From NCBI RefSeq assembly GCF_006440775.1, contig NZ_VFTZ01000011.1:124001-188000 (forward strand): a DNA stretch of 64,000 bases, given 5' to 3'. How positions within the stretch are numbered: position 1 is the stretch's first letter; each line of letters begins with the position of its first letter. Positions 1-8,096 of the stretch are shown one piece after another. The translations under genes were made by a program, and so were the position numbers. The notes beneath the pieces were generated by a model that saw only the letters and a program-made list of their open reading frames with translations, was not told the origin of the DNA and ran no database searches. Source of the DNA: Mesorhizobium sp. B2-7-2 (GTDB lineage: Bacteria; Pseudomonadota; Alphaproteobacteria; Rhizobiales; Rhizobiaceae).

Positions 1-1933
1 AGAGTTCCCAGCCGAGCTCGCCGACATAGGTGACGCGGTGGGCGCGGGCGAGACCCATGCCGATCTCGATCTCCTGGAAAGTGCCGAACAGATGGGCCTC
101 ATTGGAGAAATCGTTCGGGCTGACCTTCCGGATCAGTTTTCGCGCCTCCGGACCCATGACGCAGATCACGGCTTCGGCGGCGGTCACGTCGGTGATGACG
201 ACGAACTCGTCGGCGACGTGCTTTCTCAGCCAGGCGAGATCACGCTGCAGCGTGGCGCCAGGCACGACCAGGAAATAGGCCGTCTCCGACAGCCGCGTCA
301 CGGTGAGGTCGCTCTCGATGCCGCCGCGCTGGTTGAGCATCTGCGTGTAGACGATCTTGCCCGGCGCGACGTCCATGTCGTTGGCGCAGAGCCGCTGCAG
401 GAAGGCGCAGGCATCGCGGCCTTCGACGCGGACCTTGCCGAAGGAGGTCATGTCGAACAGGCCGACGCCGTTGCGCACGGCGAGATGCTCGTCGCGCTGG
501 TTGTCGAACCAGTTCTGCCGCTTCCAGGAATAGCGGTATTCGCGCTCCTGGCCTTCGCGCGCGAACCAGTTGGCGCGCTCCCAGCCCGCCACCTCGCCGA
601 AGACCGCACCGCGCGCCTTCAGGTGCTCGTGCAAGGGCGAGCGGCGCACGCCGCGCGAGGTCGCCATCTGGCGATAGGGGAAATGGTCGGCATAGAGCAG
701 GCCGAGCGTTTCGGAGACGCGCTCCTTGAGGTAGCGGCGGTTCTTCTGGAAGGGCTGGGCGCGGCGAATGTCGACTTCCCACAGGTCGAAGGGGGCCTCG
801 CCGTCGTTGATCCACTGAGCCAGCGCCATGCCGGCGCCGCCGGAGGAGACGATGCCGATCGAGTTATAGCCGGTCGCCATCCAGTAACCGGAAAGCTCGG
901 GCGCCTCGCCGAGATAGTAGCGGTCGTCGGGCGTGAAACTCTCGGGGCCGTTGAAGAAGGTGTGGATGCCGGCGGTGCCCAGCATCGGCATGCGGTTGAC
1001 TCCCATTTCCAGGATCGGCTCGAAATGGTCCATGTCCTCGGGCAACTGGTCGAAGCAGAAATCCTCACGGATGCCGTCCATGCCCCAGGGCTTCGCCACC
1101 GGCTCGAAGGCGCCAAGCATCATCTTGCCGGCGTCCTCCTTGTAGTAGGCGCACTCGTCCGGCACGCGCAGCACCGGCAGGCGGGAGAGGCCGGGGATCG
1201 GCTCGGTGACCAGATAGAAATGCTCGCAGGCATGCAGCGGGATGGTGACGCCGTTCTGCCGGCCAAGCTCGCGCGCCCACATGCCGGCGCAGTTGACGAC
1301 GATGTCTGTCTCGATCGTGCCTTGCTCCTCGCCCTGCGTCCAGGAGACGCCGCAGACTCTACCGTCCTTGGTATGGACTTTCGTGACCTTCACATTCTCG
1401 ACGATGGAAGCTCCCCGCTGGCGCGCGCCCTTGGCCAGCGCCATGGCGATGTTGGCGGGATCGCACTGGCCGTCGAGCGGCAGATGTACCGCGCCGACCA
1501 CATCCGAGACGTTGAGATGCGGGTACATCTCCTTGACCTCGCGCGGCGAAATCTCGCGCACGTCGACATCGAAGGCGCGGGCGAGCGAAGCCTGCCGGTA
1601 GATCTCGTGCTTGCGCTCTTCCGTCAACGCCACGGTGATCGAGCCGACCTGGCGCATGCCGGTGCCGACATCGGTCTCGGCTTCCAGCTTGACGTAGAGA
1701 TCGGCCGAATATTTCGCCAGCCGCGTCATGTTCTGCGAGCCGCGTAACTGGCCGATCAGCCCGGCCGCATGCCAGGTGGTGCCTGAGGTGAGCTGCTTGC
1801 GCTCCAGGAGCACGATGTCGGTCCAGCCGAGCTTGGCCAGGTGGTAGGCGACCGAGCAGCCGGAGACGCCGCCGCCGATGATCACGGCCCTCGCCTTGTC
1901 GGGGATCGCCTTGGCCAGGATGGTCTTGGTCAT
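1..1933 (-). CDS. FAD-dependent dehydrogenase with GcvT domain (dimethylglycine/sarcosine dehydrogenase family), 3' end cut by window start
   Basis: Read from ATG at 1933 on the minus strand and still open at base 1, so the C-terminus is missing. The N-terminus MTKTILAKAIPDKARAVIIG leads into a dinucleotide-binding GGGVSG motif and a DAO-type FAD domain (TSGTTWHAAGL, typical of dimethylglycine dehydrogenases). The FAO_M linker and the start of the GcvT folate-binding domain follow (last visible residues VTYVGELGWEL). The family oxidatively demethylates N-methyl amines and passes the C1 unit to tetrahydrofolate. The start codon overlaps the aminotransferase stop as ATGA, so this is the last visible gene of a coupled operon. 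The substrate cannot be read from sequence; dimethylglycine or sarcosine is the default inference. Confidence 0.88.
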   Translation of the reverse strand, partial: MTKTILAKAIPDKARAVIIGGGVSGCSVAYHLAKLGWTDIVLLERKQLTSGTTWHAAGLIGQLRGSQNMTRLAKYSADLYVKLEAETDVGTGMRQVGSITVALTEERKHEIYRQASLARAFDVDVREISPREVKEMYPHLNVSDVVGAVHLPLDGQCDPANIAMALAKGARQRGASIVENVKVTKVHTKDGRVCGVSWTQGEEQGTIETDIVVNCAGMWARELGRQNGVTIPLHACEHFYLVTEPIPGLSRLPVLRVPDECAYYKEDAGKMMLGAFEPVAKPWGMDGIREDFCFDQLPEDMDHFEPILEMGVNRMPMLGTAGIHTFFNGPESFTPDDRYYLGEAPELSGYWMATGYNSIGIVSSGGAGMALAQWINDGEAPFDLWEVDIRRAQPFQKNRRYLKERVSETLGLLYADHFPYRQMATSRGVRRSPLHEHLKARGAVFGEVAGWERANWFAREGQEREYRYSWKRQNWFDNQRDEHLAVRNGVGLFDMTSFGKVRVEGRDACAFLQRLCANDMDVAPGKIVYTQMLNQRGGIESDLTVTRLSETAYFLVVPGATLQRDLAWLRKHVADEFVVITDVTAAEAVICVMGPEARKLIRKVSPNDFSNEAHLFGTFQEIEIGMGLARAHRVTYVGELGWEL

Positions 1934-3111
1934 GCGGCCTCGCGGCGATAGTTCGAAGCGAAGCGGCAAACGCGAAGTGCTGCCTCCTTGAGGACGGGTT
2001 CGGGCTGGCAGAGGCTGATGCGGATATGCCCGGCGGCGGCCTCGCCGAAGCTCGATCCGGGCATGACGCCGACCTTTTCCTTGTCGAGCAGCGCCCAGGC
2101 GAATTTCTCGTCGTCGGGTTCGACCGCGGAGACATCGAGCATGATGTACATGCCGCCGTCGGAGCCGCGCACGGTGACTTCATTGGCGCCGCGTATGGCA
2201 TCGAGGAAGATCGTGCGCCGCGCGGCGTAACGCTCGGCGATATCCTTCACGCCATAGTGATTTTCGAGCGCCTCGGCGCAGGCGATGGAGATGAAGGCCG
2301 GCAGGCCGTAGGTCGTGACCAGATTGAGGTCGGTCATCAGCGCGATCATCGCTTTCGGCCCGGTCAGCCAGCCCATGCGCCAGCCGGTCATGCCGTGGCT
2401 CTTCGACATGGAGTTGATGACCAGCGTGCGCTCGGCCATGCCGGGCAACGAGCGCGGCGAGATGTGCTCGCCGCCGCCAAGCGTCCAGTAGACCTCATCC
2501 GACAGCAGCCAGAGATCGTGTTCCTTGCAGATTTCGGCCAGCTGCTCGAGCCGTTCGCGCGAGTAGACGGCGCCGGTCGGGTTGTTCGGCGTGTTGATCA
2601 GTATGGCGCGGGTGTTTGGCTTGAGCGCAGCGCGGATCATCTCCGCGCGAGGTTGAAACCCATCTTCCGCGGGCGTCTCGACCACGGTGAAGCTGGCGCC
2701 CGCGGCGCTGAATGTGTTGGGATAGGTGGCGTAATAGGGCGCGACGACGATGGCGTGGTCGCCCGGGTCGAGCACGCCCTGCACGGCGGCGTAAAGCGCT
2801 GCCTGGCCGCCAGGCGTGGCGATGACCTCGTCGGCTTCGGTGAGGATGCCGGCGCAAGCGGTCGCGGCGGCGGCCATCGCCTTGCGCAGGCGCGGCAGGC
2901 CGGGCAGCGGCGTGTAATGATGGTTGCTGCCGCGCACGGCGGTCACGCAAGCCTCAATCGTTTCAGACGGCGTGTCGAAATCATGGTCGCCGACCGAGAG
3001 CACGATGATGTTTTCGCCCGCCTGCTTGCGGGTCCAGGCGGCGAAGTGGACTTCCCAGCCATCCTTGCCCGAAGGCACGATACCGGTAATGCGCTTTGAC
3101 GGTTTTGGCAT
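1930..3111 (-). CDS. PLP-dependent aminotransferase, class I/II
   Basis: The protein of 393 aa starts at MPKPSKRITG. I chose ATG 3111 because it overlaps the upstream stop as TGATG; an upstream in-frame extension reads into the previous gene. Fold-type I features are visible: TPNNPTG, the PLP aspartate in SDEVY (about residue 205) and the Schiff-base lysine in SMSKSHGMTGWR (about residue 237). It sits between a homocysteine S-methyltransferase and a GcvT-FAD dehydrogenase in one overlapping operon, which suggests it acts on an amino acid formed or consumed by methylated-amine catabolism. The substrate is unknown. Confidence 0.9.
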   Translation of the reverse strand: MPKPSKRITGIVPSGKDGWEVHFAAWTRKQAGENIIVLSVGDHDFDTPSETIEACVTAVRGSNHHYTPLPGLPRLRKAMAAAATACAGILTEADEVIATPGGQAALYAAVQGVLDPGDHAIVVAPYYATYPNTFSAAGASFTVVETPAEDGFQPRAEMIRAALKPNTRAILINTPNNPTGAVYSRERLEQLAEICKEHDLWLLSDEVYWTLGGGEHISPRSLPGMAERTLVINSMSKSHGMTGWRMGWLTGPKAMIALMTDLNLVTTYGLPAFISIACAEALENHYGVKDIAERYAARRTIFLDAIRGANEVTVRGSDGGMYIMLDVSAVEPDDEKFAWALLDKEKVGVMPGSSFGEAAAGHIRISLCQPEPVLKEAALRVCRFASNYRREAA

Positions 3112-4010
3112 CAGGAGACTCCCGAAATCTGGTGACCGGCCCGCGTGAGCTTGTCGCGCAGGGCGGCGATATGAGCAGGGCCGACTTCGCAACAGCCGCC
3201 GACGATGCCGGCGCCGGCATCGACCCAGCCGATGGCCTGGTCCGAATAGGCTTGCGGATCGAGATCATGGCGGGCGTGCAGCACGTCCACCGTCCCGCCA
3301 TGCTTCAATGCCTCGACCGAAGTGAAGCCGTTGGCATAGGCACCCACCGGTCCACCCAGGGCAACGAGTTCGGGCAAGGCGGCGGCGATGGCTTCGGGCC
3401 CGCAGCAGTTGAGCAGCCGGGCCGCGACCGGCAGGCCGTCGAGGGCACTGACGGCGGCAGCAATGGTTTCGCCGCTGCGCAGGCGCGGCGTGCCATGATC
3501 GGCGAGCGTCCAGGACACCCATACGGGCTTGCCGCTTTCCGAGGCCGCGGTGACCGCCGCGCGCGCCTCCTCGGCGGAGGCCATCGTCTCGCACAGGAAC
3601 AAATCGACGCCATCCGCCTGCTCGGCGACGATACGGCGATAGATATCGAGCGTGTCCTCAAAGGAGATGGTCAGCGCCGGCGCGTAGCTGCCGAAGAGAG
3701 GCGACAGGCAACCGGCAATAGCAGCATCGCCCGCCTCGTCGCGAGCCTGGCGCGCCAGCTCGATGCCGCGCTTCTGCAACGGCTTGAACAAATCTTCGGC
3801 GCCCTCGCGCGCCAGGCGCTCCGGCGTTGCCGAATAGGTGTTGATGGTGATGACGCGGGCGCCGGCACGGATGAATTCCGCATGCAGGTCGCGCACAAGT
3901 TCCGGCTCGTCGATCAGCACCCTGGCCGACCACAGCGGCGTCGGCTCGGACCTGCTGCGCCGGACCAGTTCCTGTCCCATGCCGCCGTCGGTGAGGATGA
4001 CGGAGGTCAT
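3111..4010 (-). CDS. Homocysteine S-methyltransferase family protein (short, BHMT/MmuM-like)
   Basis: The 299-aa single-domain protein belongs to the zinc-dependent S-methyltransferase family. The start MTSVILTDGGMGQEL is typical, and the zinc-binding cysteines appear as LLNCCGPEA and GIVGGCCEVGP. Members move a methyl group from betaine, S-methylmethionine or another onium donor to homocysteine. ATG 4010 overlaps the upstream dehydrogenase stop (ATGA), and its own TGA overlaps the next ATG, so the three genes are translationally coupled. With the two flanking demethylating dehydrogenases, a betaine-like or sulfonium donor is plausible (inference). It is distinct from the longer homologue at 56454-57476, which matches the MetH N-terminal module better. 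Confidence 0.85.
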   Translation of the reverse strand: MTSVILTDGGMGQELVRRSRSEPTPLWSARVLIDEPELVRDLHAEFIRAGARVITINTYSATPERLAREGAEDLFKPLQKRGIELARQARDEAGDAAIAGCLSPLFGSYAPALTISFEDTLDIYRRIVAEQADGVDLFLCETMASAEEARAAVTAASESGKPVWVSWTLADHGTPRLRSGETIAAAVSALDGLPVAARLLNCCGPEAIAAALPELVALGGPVGAYANGFTSVEALKHGGTVDVLHARHDLDPQAYSDQAIGWVDAGAGIVGGCCEVGPAHIAALRDKLTRAGHQISGVS

Positions 4011-6460
4011 GCCCGCAACCTCTCATTCTTCGGATCCCACAGCGGCTCGTCGTTCTGGACGATGGCCTTGAAGCGGTCGCCGAAAATCTCGACCTCGATC
4101 GCGGTGCCCGGTTGCGTGAGATCGGCGCGCAGCATGCCGAGCGCAATCGACCTGTCGACCCGGTGGCCCCAGCCGCCCGACGTCGTCTCGCCGACGATCG
4201 TGCCGTCATGCCAGAGCGTCGACATATAGGGCGCGTCGCAGTCGCCGGGGTTCTCGACGACCAGCGTGACGAAGCGCTTCTTCACGCCCTGCTGCTTCTC
4301 ATTGAGCAAAGCCGCCTTGCCGCGGAAGTCCGGCTTGTCCCATTTGACGAAGCGCTCCAGGCCGCCCTGCAGGATCGAATAGTCGGTCGAGAGGTCGCCC
4401 TTCCAGGTGCGGTAGCCTTTTTCCAGCCGCAGCGAATCCAGCGCATACATGCCGAAGGGTTTCAAACCGTGCTTCCGGCCAGCGGCCCAGACGGCGTCGA
4501 AGACGGTCGCCGTGTCCGCGACCTTGGTGTGGATTTCCCAGCCGAGCTCGCCGGCGAAGGAGACGCGCACCAGCTTCGCCCGGCGCCCGGCAATGGTTGT
4601 TTCCTGATGCGTCAGCCAGGGCAGCGTCAGGTCGGCGTCGCAGACTTCGGCCAGGATTTTTCGCGAGTTCGGGCCGGCGAGGATCTGGGTGGAATATTCC
4701 TCCGTCCGGTCGGTGAGCGTGAAGGCCGCATCGGCGGGCAGGCGCGACTTCAGCCATTCGAAATCGTGCCACTGCGCCACCGCGGCAGTGATCAGCGTCA
4801 TCTGGTCCTCGCCATGGCGCACCGCCGACATTTCGGTGACGATGCGGCCCTTGTCGTCGGCGTAATAGACGAGGCCGATGCGGCCGGGCTTCGGCACAAG
4901 GCCGGTGACCTGCAAGGCCAGCCAATCGGCCGCGCCCGGACCTTCGAGGTTGAAGCGCGAGAAGCCGGGCAAGTCGAGGATGCCGGCGGCGTCGCGCACG
5001 GCAAGGCATTCCTCGCGCACACGCTGCTGCCAGGGCCCGTCGCGGCGGAAGGTGAGGGTAGACTCTTCGGAAGTATCATCGCCGGGTTGTGCGTACCAAG
5101 TCGCGCGCTCCCAGCCATTATAGGCGTCGAACTGGCCGCCCAGCGCCTTGATGCGATCATGCAGCGGCGACAGTTTGCGGTTGCGCCCCTCCGGCCAGGC
5201 ATGGCGCGGGAACTGGATGGCGTATTCGTTGCCGTAGATTTCCATGCCCTTGGCGACGCAATAGTCGGGCGCCGAGGCGAAGCTGGTGAAACGGCGCGGA
5301 TCGCAGGACCACATGTCCCATTCGGTCTGGCCCTCGGTGACCCATTCGGCCAGCACCTTGCCGGCGCCGCCCCCTTGCGCGATGCCGAAGGTGAAGACGC
5401 AGGCCTCGAAGGCGTTCGGCACGCCGGGCATCGGCCCGATCAGCGGATTGCCGTCCGGCGCGTAAGGGATCGGGCCGTTGATCACCTTGGAGAGGCCGGC
5501 GGTGCCGAGGATCGGCACGCGGGCGACGGCGTCGGCGAGATAATGCTCCAGCCGGTCGAGATCGTCGGGGAAAAGCTGGAAGGAAAAATCCTCCGGCATC
5601 GGATCGTTGTGGGTCGCCCAATGCGCGCGGCAATTGCGCTCATAGGGGCCGAGATTCATGCCGCTCTTTTCCTGCCGCAGATAATAGGACGTGTCGACGT
5701 CGCGCAGCAGCGGTAGCTTGTGGCCCTGTTCCTTCGTCCAGGCGGCAAGCTCGGGGATTTCCTCAAACAGGATGTACTGATGGCTCATCACCATCATCGG
5801 CACGTCGCGCCCGAACATCTTGCCGACTTCGGCGGCGCGGTAGCCGGCCGCATTGATGACGATCTCGCAGCGGATCTCGCCTTGCGGGGTGGCGATCACC
5901 CATTCGCCGTTCTCGCGGCGCACGCCGGTGACCGGGCAGAAGCGGATGATCTTGGCGCCCATGTCACGCGCGCCTTTGGCCAGCGCCTGGGTCAGCTGAG
6001 CCGGGTCGATGTCGCCGTCGCTCGGGTCATAGAGCGCGCCCTTCAACTCATGCGTCTCGATGAAGGGGTAGCGGCGCTTGATCTCGTCCAGTCCGACGAC
6101 GTCGATATCCATTCCCTGGTAGCGGCCCATGCCCTTGGCGCGCTGGAATTCCTGCATGCGCTCCTTGGTATGGGCGAGCCGGAGCGAGCCGGTTACATGG
6201 TAGTTCATCGGATAGTCGACCGCTTCGGCCAGACCCCGGTAAAGCTCGGTCGAATAGCGCTGCATGTTCATCAGCGACCAGGACGAGGAGAAGGTCGGCA
6301 CGTTGCCGGCGGCATGCCAGGTCGAGCCGGAAGTCAGCTCGTTCTTTTCCAGAAGCACGCAGTCGGTCCAGCCCGCCTTGCAGAGGTGATAGAGCGAGGA
6401 GGTGCCGACGACGCCGCCTCCGATGATCACCACGCGTGCCGCGGTTGGCAAACCGGCCAT
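4007..6460 (-). CDS. FAD-dependent dehydrogenase with GcvT domain (dimethylglycine dehydrogenase family)
   Basis: The 817-aa protein starts at MAGLPTAARVV, preceded by GGAGGAAGAA, a strong ribosome-binding site. Longer in-frame starts run into the upstream palindromic repeat and are rejected. The order is an N-terminal FAD domain (VVIIGGGVVGTSS, ELTSGSTWHAAGN), an FAO_M region, a GcvT folate-binding domain (about 430-700; FAGELGWEIH) and GcvT_C (TSGGWGHRVDRSIALG). It is full length for the family. It is the first structural gene of the operon that continues with the methyltransferase, aminotransferase and second dehydrogenase. The protein is probably cytoplasmic and makes methylene-THF or formaldehyde from an N-methyl substrate. 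The exact amine is unknown. Confidence 0.9.
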   Translation of the reverse strand: MAGLPTAARVVIIGGGVVGTSSLYHLCKAGWTDCVLLEKNELTSGSTWHAAGNVPTFSSSWSLMNMQRYSTELYRGLAEAVDYPMNYHVTGSLRLAHTKERMQEFQRAKGMGRYQGMDIDVVGLDEIKRRYPFIETHELKGALYDPSDGDIDPAQLTQALAKGARDMGAKIIRFCPVTGVRRENGEWVIATPQGEIRCEIVINAAGYRAAEVGKMFGRDVPMMVMSHQYILFEEIPELAAWTKEQGHKLPLLRDVDTSYYLRQEKSGMNLGPYERNCRAHWATHNDPMPEDFSFQLFPDDLDRLEHYLADAVARVPILGTAGLSKVINGPIPYAPDGNPLIGPMPGVPNAFEACVFTFGIAQGGGAGKVLAEWVTEGQTEWDMWSCDPRRFTSFASAPDYCVAKGMEIYGNEYAIQFPRHAWPEGRNRKLSPLHDRIKALGGQFDAYNGWERATWYAQPGDDTSEESTLTFRRDGPWQQRVREECLAVRDAAGILDLPGFSRFNLEGPGAADWLALQVTGLVPKPGRIGLVYYADDKGRIVTEMSAVRHGEDQMTLITAAVAQWHDFEWLKSRLPADAAFTLTDRTEEYSTQILAGPNSRKILAEVCDADLTLPWLTHQETTIAGRRAKLVRVSFAGELGWEIHTKVADTATVFDAVWAAGRKHGLKPFGMYALDSLRLEKGYRTWKGDLSTDYSILQGGLERFVKWDKPDFRGKAALLNEKQQGVKKRFVTLVVENPGDCDAPYMSTLWHDGTIVGETTSGGWGHRVDRSIALGMLRADLTQPGTAIEVEIFGDRFKAIVQNDEPLWDPKNERLRA

Positions 6461-6507
6461 TTCTTCCTCCAGAGTCTCAGCGCTTCGCGCTTCGGTTTTG
6501 TTTTTGA

Positions 6508-6553
6508 TGCATGTCGTTATCCCAAACCGCTGCGCACTTTTGGATGACATGCA
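6508..6553. repeat. Intergenic imperfect palindrome, family I, copy A
   Basis: The arms are TGCATGTCGTTATCCCAAA and TTTGGATGACATGCA around a short GC-rich centre. Related copies lie at 38076-38115 and 42955-43001, all between genes. It sits between the XRE regulator stop and the dehydrogenase start. The family looks like a REP/RIME-type rhizobial intergenic element; no function is implied. Confidence 0.75.
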
Positions 6554-6556
6554 TTG

Positions 6557-7144
6557 TCAGTATACCGGTGGCGAAACCACCCAGATGACTACTGCCGGCT
6601 CGGCGCCGGGATTGCGCCAGCGGAACGGCTTGCCCTCAAAGCGGAACGAATCGCCTTCGCCGAGACGATGCCAGACGCCGTCGATCTCGATCTCGAAAGT
6701 GCCCGACGCGATATAGCCCGCTTCTTCCGTCGGGCGGCGCGCTTCGGTCTTCAGCTCCGCGCCCGGCGCGAACACCGAGCGCAGCATCTCGAAACTACCG
6801 CCGAGATCGGGCGACAGAAGCTCCTCCACCAGGCCGGATTCACTTGTGCCAAGCGAACGCCGGCTGCCGGCACGCACGACCACGCCGCGTTCCTGCTCGA
6901 CAGGCACGTCATGGCTGAAGAACAGGCTGATCGGAACATCGAAGAGGCTGGCGAATGCCCGCAAGTCACCGAGCGAGGGAATCGAGAGGCCGCGCTCGAC
7001 CTGGCTGACCCAGCCGACCGACCGGCCGAGCTTGAGGGCAATCTCGGCCAGCGTGAGGCCGCGCGCCTTGCGAAGCGCACGGATGTCGCCGGCCAGCAGC
7101 CGGTCGCCATTATCCTGCTCCGATCTGGCTGTAGTCGAGCTCAA
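6557..7144 (-). CDS. XRE-family transcriptional regulator with C-terminal cupin domain
   Basis: The 195-aa protein has an N-terminal helix-turn-helix (about 18-72: RALRKARGLTLAEIALKLG, WVSQVERG) and a C-terminal small-molecule-binding cupin (about 110-190). Such XRE-cupin regulators (SutR/PuuR type) commonly control adjacent catabolic operons. The gene lies upstream of the GcvT dehydrogenase operon on the same strand, separated by about 100 bp that carry a palindromic repeat. It is therefore the likely local regulator of that operon, with an unknown effector. Short inverted half-sites just upstream (7151-7217) could mediate autoregulation. Confidence 0.9.
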   Translation of the reverse strand: MSSTTARSEQDNGDRLLAGDIRALRKARGLTLAEIALKLGRSVGWVSQVERGLSIPSLGDLRAFASLFDVPISLFFSHDVPVEQERGVVVRAGSRRSLGTSESGLVEELLSPDLGGSFEMLRSVFAPGAELKTEARRPTEEAGYIASGTFEIEIDGVWHRLGEGDSFRFEGKPFRWRNPGAEPAVVIWVVSPPVY

Positions 7145-7150
7145 GCGTAT

Positions 7151-7217
7151 CTCGTGAAAAAATCCGTATAAATTTCATGAAGCGGCAAAGTCATGAAAAA
7201 ATCAAGGGGATTTTCAC
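7151..7217. promoter_or_regulatory. Candidate operator: repeated TCATGAAA-type half-sites
   Basis: TTTCATGA (7173-7180) and TCATGAAA (7191-7198) form an 8-bp inverted repeat with a 10-bp spacer. Related half-sites TCGTGAAAA (from 7152) and TTTTCAC (about 7211) flank it. This lies in the divergent region between the XRE-cupin gene and the nitroreductase gene, so it is a candidate binding site for that regulator. The assignment is pattern-based only. Confidence 0.4.
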
Positions 7218-7377
7218 AACCCGCAAGATTTACTTGCGCGATTTTTGAGGTTGAGGCAAAGCCACGATCACGAACGGCGAGTGGGGACGTCCGGTCGGGG
7301 ACCAATACAGTTTTAGTGTCTGCGGATGGTCGCCATGGAACCGGTTGCAGTTCCGGCCATGCGCGAAGGGACGGCCC

Positions 7378-8082
7378 ATGCTGGAGAAGAATAGCCGAAT
7401 CGCCATGGACGCGGCGATCGTCGACGATGCGATCCTGTCGCGCCGGTCGGTGCGCGCGTTTCTGCCCGATATGGTCGATGACGACACGATCCGTGCGATC
7501 CTGGCGGTCGCCGCGCGCGCGCCGTCGGGCACCAACATGCAGCCCTGGCGCGTCTATGTGACCAAGGGCGAGGTCAAGCAGCGCATAAGTGACGCCATCC
7601 TCAATTCCGGCATCCGTGCCGAAAAGGCGGAGTGGGACGAGTACCGCTACTATCCCGACCAGTTCTTCGAACCATATCTCACCCGCCGCCGCGCCAACGG
7701 CTTCGGGCTCTATGGCGTGCTGGGCATCGGACGCCGCGAGGTCGACAGAATGCGCGCCCAGCACGACCGCAATTTCATCTTCTTCGACGCTCCGGTCGGC
7801 ATGATCTTCACGATCGACCGGAGGCTGAACCAAGGGTCGTGGATCGACTACGGCATGTTCCTGCAGAACATCATGGTCGCGGCGCGGGGCAGGGGACTGC
7901 ATACCTGTCCGCAGGCGGCCTTTGCGCCCTATCACCGTCAGATCAGGCCTGTGCTCGATATTCCCGACGAAGAGATCGTCGTCTGCGGCATGGCGCTGGG
8001 CTATGAAGACACGTCCAAGCCGGAGAACGAGTTCCGCACCGACCGCGCGCCGCTCGAGGACTGGGTGACGTTCGCGAAGTAG
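7378..8082 (+). CDS. Nitroreductase family protein (FMN-dependent)
   Basis: The 234-aa protein is taken from ATG 7378 after a GAAGGGAC-type ribosome site. It has the FMN-binding start ILSRRSVRAF, APSGTNMQPWRVYV (phosphate/FMN contacts) and the C-terminal GMALGYEDTSKPEN of nitroreductases. Members are cytoplasmic NAD(P)H:flavin-dependent reductases of nitro, quinone or enone compounds, and a few have other roles such as dehalogenation. It is transcribed divergently from the XRE-cupin gene and convergently with the MFS exporter. No specific substrate is visible. Confidence 0.88.
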   Translation: MLEKNSRIAMDAAIVDDAILSRRSVRAFLPDMVDDDTIRAILAVAARAPSGTNMQPWRVYVTKGEVKQRISDAILNSGIRAEKAEWDEYRYYPDQFFEPYLTRRRANGFGLYGVLGIGRREVDRMRAQHDRNFIFFDAPVGMIFTIDRRLNQGSWIDYGMFLQNIMVAARGRGLHTCPQAAFAPYHRQIRPVLDIPDEEIVVCGMALGYEDTSKPENEFRTDRAPLEDWVTFAK

Positions 8083-8096
8083 CGTCGGCGGAGGCG

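Noticed and set aside
38..1747. Long open frame of 569 codons on the plus strand opposite the partial dehydrogenase gene
   Set aside because: Composition is that of an antisense frame in high-GC DNA; the minus strand gives a clear FAD/GcvT protein.
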